DNA of 64,000 nt from Streptomyces sp. M92 (GCF_028473745.1 NZ_CP101137.1:5952001-6016000), one strand, 5' to 3'; positions 26,812 to 36,193 are shown, counted from the first letter of the stretch. The notes: generated by a model from the letters alone, not told the origin. Translations and numbers: made by a program.

Positions 26812-27234
26812 TCATGCCTCCGAGACGGCGAACAGGCAGAACGGATGCCCGGAAGGGTCCGCGAGGACATACAGCGGCTCCTCCGGATCGTCGAAACGGT
26901 CGAGCAGGAGTTCGGCGCCCAGCGCCTGGGCCCTCAGGCGCTGCCGGGTGAGTTCCCCGGTGACGGGCACCGTGAGATCGAGGTGCGCCTGCATGGGGAC
27001 GTCGTGCACCGGCCACGTCGTACGGGGAAGCCGGTCCACGAGCTGGAAGGCCAGGCGGTTGGCTCCGTCGGTCGTACGCAGCACGAGCCAGTCGGGCTCC
27101 TCGGGCACACCGTCCGCCGGGGGCTCGTCCCCCGGACGGTACGTCAGTCCGAGCAGCTGCCGGTAGAACTCGGCCAGTCGCCGCGGGTCGGTGGTGTCCA
27201 GCACGGTCTGCAGCAGCCTGGGGTGCGAGTTCAT
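26812..27234 (-). CDS. Single-domain VOC (glyoxalase-fold) protein
   Basis: A 140-residue VOC protein with two beta-alpha-beta-beta-beta halves: LLQTVLDTTDPRRLAEFYRQLLGL and MQAHLDLTV ... VLADPSGHPFCLFAVSE. The ATG at 27234 has a GGAGGTCCC ribosome site immediately upstream, which decides it over an upstream frame extension. Such proteins bind or isomerise small molecules; no substrate can be inferred. It is convergent with the HxlR gene and divergent from the small gene at 27377. Confidence 0.83.
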   Translation of the reverse strand: MNSHPRLLQTVLDTTDPRRLAEFYRQLLGLTYRPGDEPPADGVPEEPDWLVLRTTDGANRLAFQLVDRLPRTTWPVHDVPMQAHLDLTVPVTGELTRQRLRAQALGAELLLDRFDDPEEPLYVLADPSGHPFCLFAVSEA

Positions 27235-27376
27235 GGGACCTCCGCGTTCCTCTTCACCTGGCCGGTACCCGTCACCCTGCACGTTCGCCGCCCCGGGGAC
27301 CAACCCCCACGGACGCCCCGCGACGCCCGCGGGTCGGGGCCGGGACCCGGCCGCGTCCGAGCCTAGGATCGGCGGC

Positions 27377-27613
27377 GTGGACATTCCCGAGGACCTGATC
27401 AGCCTTGAGCGGGCGGCGGAAGAACAGCGCGCGCGGCTCGCCGGACTCGACGGCGAGGAGTTCGAAGCGCAGCAACGGGCCTGGCAGGAGGCCGCCCGGG
27501 CGGCACGGGCGGCGATCGCCGATCACGCCGCGGCCGGCGGCCTGCCGGTGGAAGCCGTCGAGAAGGCGGTCCACCGCGCCGTACGGCAGGCGGAGGAGGA
27601 TCCCGCCGGGTAG
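27377..27613 (+). CDS. Small charged helical protein of unknown function
   Basis: A 78-residue protein of nearly continuous amphipathic helix (LISLERAAEEQRARLAGLDGEEFEAQQRAWQEAARAARAAIADHA ... AVEKAVHRAVRQAEED). I do not recognise a family, though similar short proteins are frequent in Streptomyces. The hexamer TAGGAT ends 6 bases before the GTG, the spacing expected for a leaderless transcript, and a strong hairpin follows the stop. Both support a real monocistronic gene. Confidence 0.65.
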   Translation: MDIPEDLISLERAAEEQRARLAGLDGEEFEAQQRAWQEAARAARAAIADHAAAGGLPVEAVEKAVHRAVRQAEEDPAG

Positions 27614-27637
27614 CCCGCGCCCCCAGGACGCGCGGGC
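27613..27637 (+). terminator. Hairpin after small helical gene
   Basis: GCCCGCGC (27613-27620) and GCGCGGGC (27630-27637) form a perfect 8-base stem with a 9-base loop, beginning at the last base of the stop codon. There is no U tract, as usual for actinobacterial terminators. Confidence 0.6.
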
Positions 27638-27812
27638 CCGTACCCGGACTGCCGGTCACCGGGTGCGTGCAGGGACGCGTACTCGATCCGGCGATCTTGT
27701 GCAGTTTTCCGGTCGGCGTCATGGAACCCGGACGAGGCCGCACATCTTGCCCGGTCCGGTCCGCCCGCGGCGTGGTACCACCGAGTGTTCCGACTCGAAA
27801 GGGCCACGTCAC

Positions 27813-28511
27813 ATGGGTATCTTCAGCCGTCGCCAGACCGCCGTCGCCGAGCCGCCGCCGGCCGTGGGGTCCGGTGGGCCCGGTGCGCGGGCCGCGGCGG
27901 CCGGCGCCGCGCTCGACCCGGCACTTCGCGCTCTGACCGGACACTGGACCATCGACCGCCCGCACAGCCGGATCGGCTTCTCCGTGCGGCACGCCATGGT
28001 CACGACCGTGCGCGGGTCCTTCGCCGACTACGACAGCGCGCTCTACTTCGACGGAGCCAGTCCCGCCGAGTCCCGGGCCGAACTCGTCATCCGGGTCGGG
28101 AGCGTCGACACCGGCGTGGAGCAGCGGGACGGGCACCTGGTCGGCAGGGACTTCTTCGACGTGCGCCGCCACCCGGAGATGACGTTCCGCAGCACCTCGA
28201 CCGTCCACGAAGGCGGGGAGAGCTTCCGCATGACGGGCGACCTCACGATTCGCGGTACGACCAGGTCCGTGGACATCCAACTGGACTACCTCGGCTCGGT
28301 CATGGACCCGTTCGGCTACGAGCGTGCGGGCTTCGACGGCACCACCACCATCGACCGCCGCGACTGGGGGCTGGTCTACAACCAGCGGCTCGACGCCGGC
28401 GGCAGCATGGTCAGCGAGAAGGTCCGGCTCCAGTTCGACATCTCCGCGATCCGCTCCACCGCACCGGAGCACTCACGGCCGGCATCCGGCATAGAGTTCC
28501 CTCGGCACTGA
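27813..28511 (+). CDS. YceI-family protein
   Basis: A 232-residue YceI-like lipocalin-fold protein preceded by a ~45-residue Ala/Pro/Gly-rich segment. The domain starts at LTGHWTIDRPHSRIGFSVRHAMVTTVRGSFADYD and ends VYNQRLDAGGSMVSEKVRLQFDISAI, complete. YceI proteins bind polyisoprenoids or related lipids. No signal peptide is seen, so it may act in the cytoplasm. AAAGGG precedes the ATG. The two DUF4139 genes follow 20 bases downstream on the same strand. Confidence 0.84.
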   Translation: MGIFSRRQTAVAEPPPAVGSGGPGARAAAAGAALDPALRALTGHWTIDRPHSRIGFSVRHAMVTTVRGSFADYDSALYFDGASPAESRAELVIRVGSVDTGVEQRDGHLVGRDFFDVRRHPEMTFRSTSTVHEGGESFRMTGDLTIRGTTRSVDIQLDYLGSVMDPFGYERAGFDGTTTIDRRDWGLVYNQRLDAGGSMVSEKVRLQFDISAIRSTAPEHSRPASGIEFPRH

Positions 28512-28531
28512 CACGGCGTGTGGGGGAGCAC

Positions 28532-30664
28532 ATGATGGCTGAGGCGGCCCCGAGGTGGGCATCGACGCTCGACTCCGTGGTGGTGTACGCCCAGGGCGCC
28601 CTCTGCCGCCGGCTCGCCCGCGGTGGCATGCCCCGGGGCGGGCGGGTGCGGGTGACCGGTCTGCCGCGCTCGATGGACCCGGGTTCCCTGCGGGTGCGGG
28701 TCGTCAGCGCCACCGGGGTACGGGTCACCGGGGCGAGAGCGGCCGTCGAGGCCGAACCGCTCGACAGCCGCCCGGTCGGCGAACTCCGCCGTGAGGTGGA
28801 ACGGCTCCGCGACGGCCTGGAGGCCGTCCAGGCCCGCCGGAGGCGGCAGCAGGAGCTGATCGACGAGGTGGCGGCCCTGCGCCCGGTGCCGCCGCCCCGC
28901 GATGACGAGGCGCCCCACCGTCGCACCCCCGTCGACGCCTGGCTGGACCTCGCCGAGTTCGTGGACGGCCGGCTGACCGTGCTGCACGCTCGCCTGCGCG
29001 AGACGGACGAGGAACTGAAGCACGCCGAGCACGAGTGGGAGGTCGCCGCCGACAGGCTCGCCCGGGCCTCCACCGACGCCCCCGCCTCGCGCTCCGAGAC
29101 CACCGCGTGCGCGGACGTGACCCTCGCGGGCGGCGAGGGCACGGACATCGAGGTCGAGGTGGAGGTGGAGTACGGGGTGCCCGGCGCCGTCTGGGTGCCG
29201 GCCTACCGCCTCACCCGCCACCGGGGCGGGAGCGACGGACGGCTGCTGCTGCGGGCGTCGATCGCCCAGCGCACCGGCGAGGACTGGACCGGGGTCCGGG
29301 TCTCGCTGGCCACGGCCGACCTGCGGCGGCGCACCGATGTGCCCCGGCTGCGATCGATCCGCATCGGACGCGAGCAGCCCGCTCCCGCGTCGTCGGGTTG
29401 GCGTGAGCCCCCGCGCGGACTGCTCGACCTCTTCAGCGGCTACGACGCGGCCGGACCGCCTCCGGGCGCCGGGGGCTCCGCCGTGACCGTCCGTGGCGCG
29501 GTGGCGGCCACAGCCGTGTCCGCGTCCGGTCCCGTACCGCCCCCCGCCCCCGCCCCGCCGATGGCGGCTCACGGCTACGGTGCGCCGCCCGGCGCCGTGC
29601 CGCCGCCACCCGGCGCGCTGCCGCCACCGCCGGGCGGCATGCCCGCGAGCGCCGAGGGCGTGATGCCGGGCGACCCGGCGCCCGGCGACCCTCAGCCGTA
29701 CGCCCGTCGCAGAGGCGGAAGCGGCGCGCCCCGTCCCGCGGCTCCCGCGGCGCCCGGCCGGGCCGCGGCACCGTCCGCAGCCGCTCCCCGGGCGGCACCC
29801 GCCCCGTCACCGGCCCCGGAGACCGGGCCACCTCGGCCGAGCGGTGCCGAACTCGACTACGCGGCACTGGTGCTCACCGGCCCGGACGGCCAACCGGAGC
29901 GCCGCGGACGGCTGTTCCCCGACGCCGCCTCCGACCCGGTGGCGGCCGAACACCGGCGGCGCGCCGAGACCGTCACCGCGCTGCCCCTGCCGGACGACGC
30001 CGTACGCCCCCGCGAGTCGGCCGGCTCCTTCGACCACCGCTATGACGCCGCGGCACGCGCCGACGTCCCCTCGGACGGTACGTGGCACACGATCACCGTC
30101 GGTGAGGTGGCGGTCGGCCTGCGGACCGAGTACCTGTGCGTCCCGTCGGTGGAACAGGCGGTCTACACGACCCTGGTGCTGTCCAACGCGACCGACCAGG
30201 CGCTGTTGGCCGGCCCGCTGGAGGTCTCGGCCGACGGGGACTTCCAGCTGACCACCGCACTGCCCACGCTCGCCCCCGGCGGTGTGCGCCGCGTGGGCCT
30301 GGGCGCCGACGAGGCCATCGGGGTCACGCGCCGTACGAGTCTGCTCGAATCGACCTCCGGGCTGCGCAACAACGTGACCGTCCTCGACCACCGCGTGCAC
30401 GTGGAACTGGCCAACCGCCTCCCGGTACCCGTGACCGTCGAGGTCCGCGAGCGGGTGCCGGTCACCTCCGACGCGGACATCAGGATCGAGGAGAAGGCCG
30501 ACTGGCAGACGCCCGCCACCGGCACCGACGCCGAGCGGCACGCTCCCGGCACCCGCGTGTGGCGGGTCGAGATCCCGGCCCACGCCGCCTGCGCCCTCGA
30601 CGGCGGCTACGTCATCCGCATCCCGGCCGGCAAAGCCCTGACCGGCGGCAACCGCAGGAGCTGA
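28532..30664 (+). CDS. DUF4140/DUF4139 (MuiA-type) protein with proline-rich insert
   Basis: A 710-residue protein. It opens with a DUF4140-like segment (STLDSVVVYAQGALCRRLARGGM), then a coiled-coil region (about 75-190) and a DUF4139 beta domain starting VEVEVEYGVPGAVWVPAYRLTRH. After about residue 285 a low-complexity insert of roughly 150 residues rich in Pro, Ala and Gly (GAVPPPPGALPPPPGG) interrupts DUF4139, which resumes near LDYAALVLTG. No signal peptide or membrane helix is evident. The family is named after mucoidy inhibitor A, but no biochemical role is established. GGGGGAG precedes adjacent ATG codons at 28532 and 28535. Confidence 0.8.
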   Translation: MMAEAAPRWASTLDSVVVYAQGALCRRLARGGMPRGGRVRVTGLPRSMDPGSLRVRVVSATGVRVTGARAAVEAEPLDSRPVGELRREVERLRDGLEAVQARRRRQQELIDEVAALRPVPPPRDDEAPHRRTPVDAWLDLAEFVDGRLTVLHARLRETDEELKHAEHEWEVAADRLARASTDAPASRSETTACADVTLAGGEGTDIEVEVEVEYGVPGAVWVPAYRLTRHRGGSDGRLLLRASIAQRTGEDWTGVRVSLATADLRRRTDVPRLRSIRIGREQPAPASSGWREPPRGLLDLFSGYDAAGPPPGAGGSAVTVRGAVAATAVSASGPVPPPAPAPPMAAHGYGAPPGAVPPPPGALPPPPGGMPASAEGVMPGDPAPGDPQPYARRRGGSGAPRPAAPAAPGRAAAPSAAAPRAAPAPSPAPETGPPRPSGAELDYAALVLTGPDGQPERRGRLFPDAASDPVAAEHRRRAETVTALPLPDDAVRPRESAGSFDHRYDAAARADVPSDGTWHTITVGEVAVGLRTEYLCVPSVEQAVYTTLVLSNATDQALLAGPLEVSADGDFQLTTALPTLAPGGVRRVGLGADEAIGVTRRTSLLESTSGLRNNVTVLDHRVHVELANRLPVPVTVEVRERVPVTSDADIRIEEKADWQTPATGTDAERHAPGTRVWRVEIPAHAACALDGGYVIRIPAGKALTGGNRRS

Positions 30665-30670
30665 CCCCGC

Positions 30671-32230
30671 ATGGACACGAGCCCCGCTCCGATCGCCCTC
30701 CCCGTCACCGCCGTCACCTGTCTGGAGGACCGGGCGTACGTCGAGCGGACCACCGGGGTCGACCTCGCGGCCGGCACCCAGGTGCTGCGTCTCGGACCGG
30801 TCAGTGCCCTGACCGTCGACCACAGCCTGCACGCCGAACTGTCCGCCGACGGCCCGGTGACCGTGCTCGACGCCCGGGTCGTACGCGAGTGGACACCGAG
30901 GGCGCCGGGGCCCGCCGACGACGACTCCGCCCTGCGGCACCGGGTGAGAGATCTCGAGGAGGAGCAGCACGCGCTGGGTCGGCGGCGTGAGCGCCTGCAC
31001 GCCCGCGTCGACCTCCTCGGCCGTCTCGCCGGCGATCTGCTGCGGGAGATCGGCGAGGGCGCGGGTCTCGGTGAGTCCGACACCGCCCGGTGGGCCCGTG
31101 AACTGGACCGGGTCGACGCGGAACGCGACACCTGCGGCGAACGACTGCGCGCGGTCGAGTCCCGGCTGACGGCGCTGGCCGCCGAACTCTCCGTCGCCCG
31201 GCACGCCTTGGCGGACACGGAGTCGGAACCGTCCGAACTGGTCGGCCGCATCGAAGTGACCGTACGGGCGGGCGACGCGGGTCCGGCCGCGCTGCGCGTG
31301 GCCCATCTCGTCCCGTGCGCCCTGTGGCGGCCCGCCTACCGCGCGGTGCTCGACGGGGACTCGCTCACCCTGGACACGGACGCGATGGTCTGGCAGCGCA
31401 CCGGTGAGGACTGGTCGGACGTACGGCTGACCCTGTCCACGGCCCGCAGCACGCTCGCCACCGAGCCTCCGCGCCTCGCGGAGGACCGGCTGTCCCTCCG
31501 GGACCGATCGGCGGCGGAACGCCGCACGGTCCAGGTCGAATGGCGCGAGGAGGAGATCACCGACCTCGGTCCGGCGCCCGTACAAGGCCTGCCGGGAGTC
31601 GACGACGGCGGCGAGGTCCGGGTCCTGCGATGCGCCACTTCGGTCTCGGTGCCGTCCGACGGCCGGGCGCACCGGGTGCCGCTCTCCTCCTTCGAGACTC
31701 CCACGTCCACGGAGTACGCCTGCTCCCCCGAGCTGTCGCCGCTGGTCGGGCGACTGGTCCGGTTCGACAACCGCTCGGGGCACGCGCTGCTCGCCGGGCC
31801 CGTGGACCTCGTCAGCGGCGGCGGCTTCCTCGGTCGTGGCACGCTGGACTTCACCGCTCCCGGTGCCCCGGCCGCCCTCGCCTTCGGCAGCCGCGACGAC
31901 CACCGGGTCGTGAGGGAAACCGAGGAAACCCGTGAGACCGCCGGTCTCACCCAGCGGAGCGTGCTCACCCGGACCGTCCGCCTGCACCTGTCACGGTTCT
32001 CGGGGCCCGGCGAGCGCCATGAGCACGTGGTCGTCGTCCGGGAACGCGTCCCGGTCTCCGAGACGTCGGCGGTGGAGGTGCGCCTGCGCCGGAGTGCCTG
32101 CGCTCCCCCGCCCGACGACGTCGACGCGGACGGCGTCGTCCACTGGAACGTCCTCCTGCCTCCCGGAGGCCGGCGCACGCTGGAACTGGTCTACGAGATC
32201 TCGTCGAACGCCAAGGTGCACGGGCTCTAG
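30671..32230 (+). CDS. DUF4140/DUF4139 (MuiA-type) protein
   Basis: A 519-residue relative of the preceding gene. The order is DUF4140-like start (PVTAVTCLEDRAYVERTTGVDLAAGTQVLRLGPVS), long coiled coil (about 80-180, LRHRVRDLEEEQHALGRRRERLHARVD), then an uninterrupted DUF4139 domain with VPCALWRPAYRAVLDGD and WQRTGEDWSDVRLTLSTARS. It lacks the proline-rich insert. The start is 6 bases after the previous stop, so the two are co-translated and probably form a hetero-assembly. Confidence 0.8.
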   Translation: MDTSPAPIALPVTAVTCLEDRAYVERTTGVDLAAGTQVLRLGPVSALTVDHSLHAELSADGPVTVLDARVVREWTPRAPGPADDDSALRHRVRDLEEEQHALGRRRERLHARVDLLGRLAGDLLREIGEGAGLGESDTARWARELDRVDAERDTCGERLRAVESRLTALAAELSVARHALADTESEPSELVGRIEVTVRAGDAGPAALRVAHLVPCALWRPAYRAVLDGDSLTLDTDAMVWQRTGEDWSDVRLTLSTARSTLATEPPRLAEDRLSLRDRSAAERRTVQVEWREEEITDLGPAPVQGLPGVDDGGEVRVLRCATSVSVPSDGRAHRVPLSSFETPTSTEYACSPELSPLVGRLVRFDNRSGHALLAGPVDLVSGGGFLGRGTLDFTAPGAPAALAFGSRDDHRVVRETEETRETAGLTQRSVLTRTVRLHLSRFSGPGERHEHVVVVRERVPVSETSAVEVRLRRSACAPPPDDVDADGVVHWNVLLPPGGRRTLELVYEISSNAKVHGL

Positions 32231-32250
32231 GGGCTTTCGGTCCGTAGCGG

Positions 32251-33229
32251 TCAGTGCTCCGGCCCGTGCCGGTCCGTGTAGTGGGCGCGGAGCAGATCGG
32301 TGCCCCAGTCGTGGCGCAGGTGCCGCCAGACGGAGTGGGCGTGGTTGCCGTCGTCCTGGGTGTTGTCGTATTCGATGAGCAGGTCCGGGGCGCGGACGCA
32401 GTAGTAGTGCCGGTCGCCGGGCGCGCGGCCGCCGGCCCAGGCGAACGCCAGGGTGTCCAGGCCGCGCGCCGCCAGGCCGGACCAGCACTGCTCGGCGTAG
32501 GCCGCGGGCGCCCGGTCGAGGTAGCGGCGCACCAGGCGGGTGAGGAGCCGCTGCTGATCCGGGGTCATGTCGCCGTGCGGCAGACCGGGCGGCAGCAGGT
32601 CCGGGTCGGCGAACGGGTCGTCCCGGGTCAGGATGTCGTCCGGTGGGGCGGCGGCGAAGACCGCTCTCGCGCGCCGGCCGGCGTCCAGGTCCGTGACCAG
32701 TTCCCGGGCCAGGTCCTCCTCCGGCCCCAGCAGCCGGCGTCCGGCCTGTGGACCGTCCGCGACACGGGCGGGCTCCGCCCCGACGAAGTGGGGTGTCACG
32801 CGGATTCCGGCGGCCGTGACCACCACGTGCACGGCGAGGTGGTGGCCGTTCATCCGCCAGCCCCAGGGGGCGTCCCCGTCCGGGTCCCCCAGCAGCCGCA
32901 CCCAGTAGCGGTCGGCGGCCCGTGGCACCGGCCATGGCGCGGCGGTGGCGCTCGACCTCGATAGCCCCGCGCGCCAGCGCCGCTCCGGGTGTGCCGTGTG
33001 CCGCGGCCAGCAGCGCGTCGACCGCCGCGCGCTGCCGCCCGTCGAGGCCTTCGGTGGACAGCCCGGGGCGCGGGCCGGGCAGGTAGGTCCACTCCCGCAG
33101 CTCGGCAGCGTCGAGCCGGCCGGGGCCCGCGCGCAGTTCGCGCACCTGCGCGGGCTCCAGTACGGACAGCAGTGCGCGCGCCGCCTCCCGCAGCTCCGCG
33201 GCCGTCGCCTCCGCCGGATGAACGCCCAC
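32251..33229 (-). pseudogene. DUF3500 protein gene with frameshift
   Basis: Two frames together make a full DUF3500 protein of about 325 residues. The first (from GTG 33229, after AAGGGGAAACG) covers EATAAELREAARALLSVLEPAQVRELR ... AIEVERHRRAMA. The second picks up at PVPRAADRYWVRLLGDPDGDAPWGWRMNGHHLAVHVVV and runs to the stop at 32251 with RHYYCVRAPDLLIEYDNTQDDGNHAHSVWRHLRHDWG. The switch lies at about 32930-32945 and needs removal of one base. No other damage is visible, so this is either a fresh mutation or a sequencing error. Function of DUF3500 is unknown. Confidence 0.7.
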
Positions 33230-33327
33230 CGTTTCCCCTTACGCGCGGTGTCCCGTACGGCTGCGCACCCTACCCGTACCCAGTCCCGAGCACGGGATGT
33301 ACGCGGCCGCCGGCTGCCGGTTCGAGG

Positions 33328-34779
33328 TCAGTCGCCCCCGCGGTCCCCGGCCCACACCGTGGGGGTCCGGGCCGACCAGGGGTCGGCCTGTTCGAGTTGT
33401 CCGGCGAGGCGGAAGAGGCTGTCCTCCCGGCCGTAACCGGCGGCGAACTGCATACCGACCGGCAGCCCCGACGCGGCGTCGGCCGTCACCGGTACGGACA
33501 TGGCGGGTGTGCCCGCGACGTTGAACACGGCGGTGAACGGCGAGATGTCGAAGAGCCGCCGCAGCCAGCCGAGGCCGTCCAGCCTCCCGGCGCCCTCGGC
33601 GTGCGTGCCGAGGGGCACGGGCAGCTCGGGCAGCGTCGGGGTGAGCAGCATGTCGTACCCGGCGAAGTAGCGCGCCAGGGCTCGGGCGACCTTGTTGCGG
33701 GTCGTCAGCGCGGTGACGAACTCGGCGGCGGTGACCTCCTGTCCGTAGCGGTAGCTCGCGAGTATGGGCTCCTCCAGGGTCGACGCGTTCACGGACCGGC
33801 CCGTCGCGGCGGCCAGCTCGTCGACCGACGCCGTCAGGTTGGCGGTCCACTGACGCGCGTTGGCCACGAGGAAGTCCTCCCAGTCGACGCCCAGGCCGAC
33901 CTCGGCCTCCTCCACCTCGTGGCCCAGGGACTCGAGCAGGCGCACGGTGCGGGAGAGCGCGTCGGCCACCGGCGCGGTGGTGCGGTGTCCGCCCCACGCC
34001 TGGGTGAGGACACCGATCCGCAGCGGCCCCGGGTCACGGACGACTTCCTCCGCGTACGGCCTGGACGGCTCCTGGGCGAAGTAGGGGTCGCCCGGTTCCG
34101 GACCGCGGATCTGGTCGAGCAGGACCGCGCTGTCGCGTACCGTGCGGCTGACGCTGCCGTGCACGGCCAGGCCGTTGAAGATCTCGTCGAAGTGCGGGCC
34201 CACGGAGACACGGCCGCGGGTCGGCTTCAGGCCGAAAAGGCCGTTGCAGGCGGCGGGGACGCGGATCGAACCGGCTGCGTCGGTGGCGTGCGCCAGCGGG
34301 ACCACCCCGGCGGCGACGGCCGCGCCCGCGCCGCCGCTGGATCCGCCCGCGCTCCGCTCCGGGTCCCACGGGTTGCGGGTGGCGCCGTACTGCACTGGTT
34401 CCGTCGTGTTGCTGTAGGCCATCTCGGGTGTCGCGGTGCGTCCGAGCGTCATGAGGCCGGCGCGGCGCAGGCGCAGCATCAGGGACGAGTCGGAGCGGGC
34501 CACGTGGCCGGCCGCCAGGCGGCTGCCCATCTCCATGCGCCGGCCGGCCATGGCGACCCCGATGTCCTTGATCAGGAAAGGAACGCCGGCCAGCGGGGCG
34601 CTCCCCGGCTCCGGCAGGTCGTCCGCCGGCCACGTCTCGACCACGGCGTTGATCTCCGGATCGACCGCCCGCACGGCGTCATGTGCGGCCGCTGCCAGTT
34701 CGGCGGGGGTGACCTCACCCTTCGCCACCAGTTCCGCGAGGCCTACGGCGTCAAAGCGTACGTACTCGTCGATTCTCAC
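33328..34779 (-). CDS. Amidase-signature hydrolase
   Basis: A 483-residue amidase-signature enzyme. The Ser-cisSer-Lys triad is visible: Lys in PFLIKDIG, cis-Ser in RSAGGSSGGAGAAV, and the nucleophile Ser in DAAGSIRVPA. It hydrolyses an amide such as an acyl amide, aryl amide or 6-aminohexanoate-type substrate; the family does not specify which. The GTG at 34779 is preferred because GGAG lies 5 bases upstream. It is divergent from a TetR gene, with palindromic operators between. Confidence 0.86.
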   Translation of the reverse strand: MRIDEYVRFDAVGLAELVAKGEVTPAELAAAAHDAVRAVDPEINAVVETWPADDLPEPGSAPLAGVPFLIKDIGVAMAGRRMEMGSRLAAGHVARSDSSLMLRLRRAGLMTLGRTATPEMAYSNTTEPVQYGATRNPWDPERSAGGSSGGAGAAVAAGVVPLAHATDAAGSIRVPAACNGLFGLKPTRGRVSVGPHFDEIFNGLAVHGSVSRTVRDSAVLLDQIRGPEPGDPYFAQEPSRPYAEEVVRDPGPLRIGVLTQAWGGHRTTAPVADALSRTVRLLESLGHEVEEAEVGLGVDWEDFLVANARQWTANLTASVDELAAATGRSVNASTLEEPILASYRYGQEVTAAEFVTALTTRNKVARALARYFAGYDMLLTPTLPELPVPLGTHAEGAGRLDGLGWLRRLFDISPFTAVFNVAGTPAMSVPVTADAASGLPVGMQFAAGYGREDSLFRLAGQLEQADPWSARTPTVWAGDRGGD

Positions 34780-34817
34780 TGTCACTCCAAGACAGGGGGC
34801 GGGTAGCGCGGACATCG

Positions 34818-34855
34818 CGATACCGAGTGGTCCTGGACGATACCGAGCGGTATCG
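34818..34855. promoter_or_regulatory. TetR-type operators between amidase and tetR genes
   Basis: CGATACCGAGCGGTATCG at 34838-34855 is an 18-base inverted repeat with perfect 8-base arms and a 2-base centre. The left arm recurs exactly as CGATACCG at 34818-34825, followed by a degraded right arm ending at 34835; the two elements are offset by 20 bases. A further partial copy, TGGTACCG, is at 34868-34875. Likely binding sites of the adjacent TetR protein. Confidence 0.75.
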
Positions 34856-34929
34856 AACGGGACGGAATGGTACCGTAGCAGCCGACGAGGGGCGCGACGC
34901 CCCACGGGACCGGACGTCACGGAGCAGAC

Positions 34930-35535
34930 ATGGCAACGACCGCCGCAAGGCCGGGCAGGGTGGCGAAACTGCCGCCGCGCGAGCGCATCCTCGACGCGGC
35001 GGAGGAGCTCTTCCAGAGCGAGGGGATCCGGCGGGTGGGCGTCCAGGCGATCGCCGAGAAGGCGGAGACCACCAAGATGGCGATCTACCGGCACTTCGAG
35101 ACCAAGGACGCGCTCGTCGCGGAGTGGCTGCGCATCGTCGCCGCCGAGTACCGGGCGGCCTTCGACCGGGTGGCGGCCGAACACCCCGGCCGCCCCAGGG
35201 AGCAGATCCTGGGCCTCGCCCGCTTCATCGCCGAGGGACTGCCCGCGATCTCCTACCGGGGCTGCCCGTTCATCAACTCGCTCGCCGAACTGCCCGACCG
35301 CGCCCATCCCGCACGACAGGTCATCGAGGAGCACAAGGCGGACCAGACCCGCAGGATGATCGGCATGTGCGCCGACGCGGGACTGCCCGACCCCGAGCAG
35401 GCCGCGGCCGAGATCACCTTCGTACTCGAGGGCGCACAGGTCAGCACGCAGAACGGCAGCATCGACCGGGCGGGCGACCGGCTGATGCGCATCGTCGAGG
35501 GGATCGTGGACCGGCACCGCTCCCCGGCCGCCTGA
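34930..35535 (+). CDS. TetR-family transcriptional regulator
   Basis: A 201-residue regulator with the helix-turn-helix at about 17-62 (RERILDAAEELFQSEGIRRVGVQAIAEKAETTKMAIYRHFETKDALVAEWL). The C-terminal domain contains YRGCPFINSLAEL, a segment common in TetR proteins of the LmrA/YxaF-like type. ACGGAGCAGAC precedes the ATG. It is divergent from the amidase, and palindromic repeats lie between the genes, so the amidase is the probable target. Confidence 0.87.
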   Translation: MATTAARPGRVAKLPPRERILDAAEELFQSEGIRRVGVQAIAEKAETTKMAIYRHFETKDALVAEWLRIVAAEYRAAFDRVAAEHPGRPREQILGLARFIAEGLPAISYRGCPFINSLAELPDRAHPARQVIEEHKADQTRRMIGMCADAGLPDPEQAAAEITFVLEGAQVSTQNGSIDRAGDRLMRIVEGIVDRHRSPAA

Positions 35536-35563
35536 ACGTTCGCCGCGCCCACCCGCCGGGCCG

Positions 35564-36172
35564 CTACTCCCGTACGGGCCGTCGGGCCGGTCGGCGTATG
35601 CGGCTCAGACACGAGACGGCGACCACGAACGGCCACAGCGACTGAAGGAACGTCACGACGCGTTCGGCGACACCGGCGTTGCCCTGCCGGTGCATCTCGA
35701 ACAGGAACCACGCTCCGCCCGCGGCCATCAGCGCGCACACCGCCACCGCCGGCGCGGTTCGCAGAGCCCAGGGAGCGGCCGCCGTACCGTCGACGGCCAG
35801 CAGCGGCCACACCGCCAGAAGCGTGAACCCGGCTACCGCCACCGCGCCGTGCCGCAGGGAACCCCCGCTGCTCGGCGCGGGCAGCAGGGCCACGGCCAGC
35901 GCGGCCACACCCCCGCCGCCCAGCGCCACACGTCCGGCGGTCGCGGCGGCCCGCAGGCCCCAGGCGGTCAGCAGATGACAGGCGCCCAGAGCGAGGAACG
36001 CCGTCGTCATCACCCAGTAGCCCGCGGCCCCGTAGGCGCCCAGCACGCTGATCGTCTGGGTGGCGGGGTCGTACTCTGGCCCTTCGAACAGTGCCGCGCC
36101 CGACCAGCCTGCGATCAGCAGGACGGGCGCACACCCGGAAGAGACCAGGACCCATCTGGGGACAACACGCAT
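35564..36172 (-). CDS. DUF998-family membrane protein
   Basis: A 202-residue integral membrane protein with about six hydrophobic segments (first at 8-30, WVLVSSGCAPVLLIAGWSGAALF; last at about 175-195, SLWPFVVAVSCL). The pattern and the early GPEYDPATQTISVLGAYGAAGYWVMTTAF match the DUF998 family, whose function is unknown. ATG 36172 is preferred to the adjoining TTG. No operon partner is evident; GtrA lies 22 bases upstream on the same strand and may be co-transcribed. Confidence 0.72.
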   Translation of the reverse strand: MRVVPRWVLVSSGCAPVLLIAGWSGAALFEGPEYDPATQTISVLGAYGAAGYWVMTTAFLALGACHLLTAWGLRAAATAGRVALGGGGVAALAVALLPAPSSGGSLRHGAVAVAGFTLLAVWPLLAVDGTAAAPWALRTAPAVAVCALMAAGGAWFLFEMHRQGNAGVAERVVTFLQSLWPFVVAVSCLSRIRRPARRPVRE

Positions 36173-36193
36173 CAAGCAACCATAAAGCGATCT

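Noticed and set aside
29580..29830. Proline-rich stretch in the first DUF4139 gene as a separate gene or frameshift
   Set aside because: The frame is continuous and DUF4139 resumes after it, so it is an in-frame linker.
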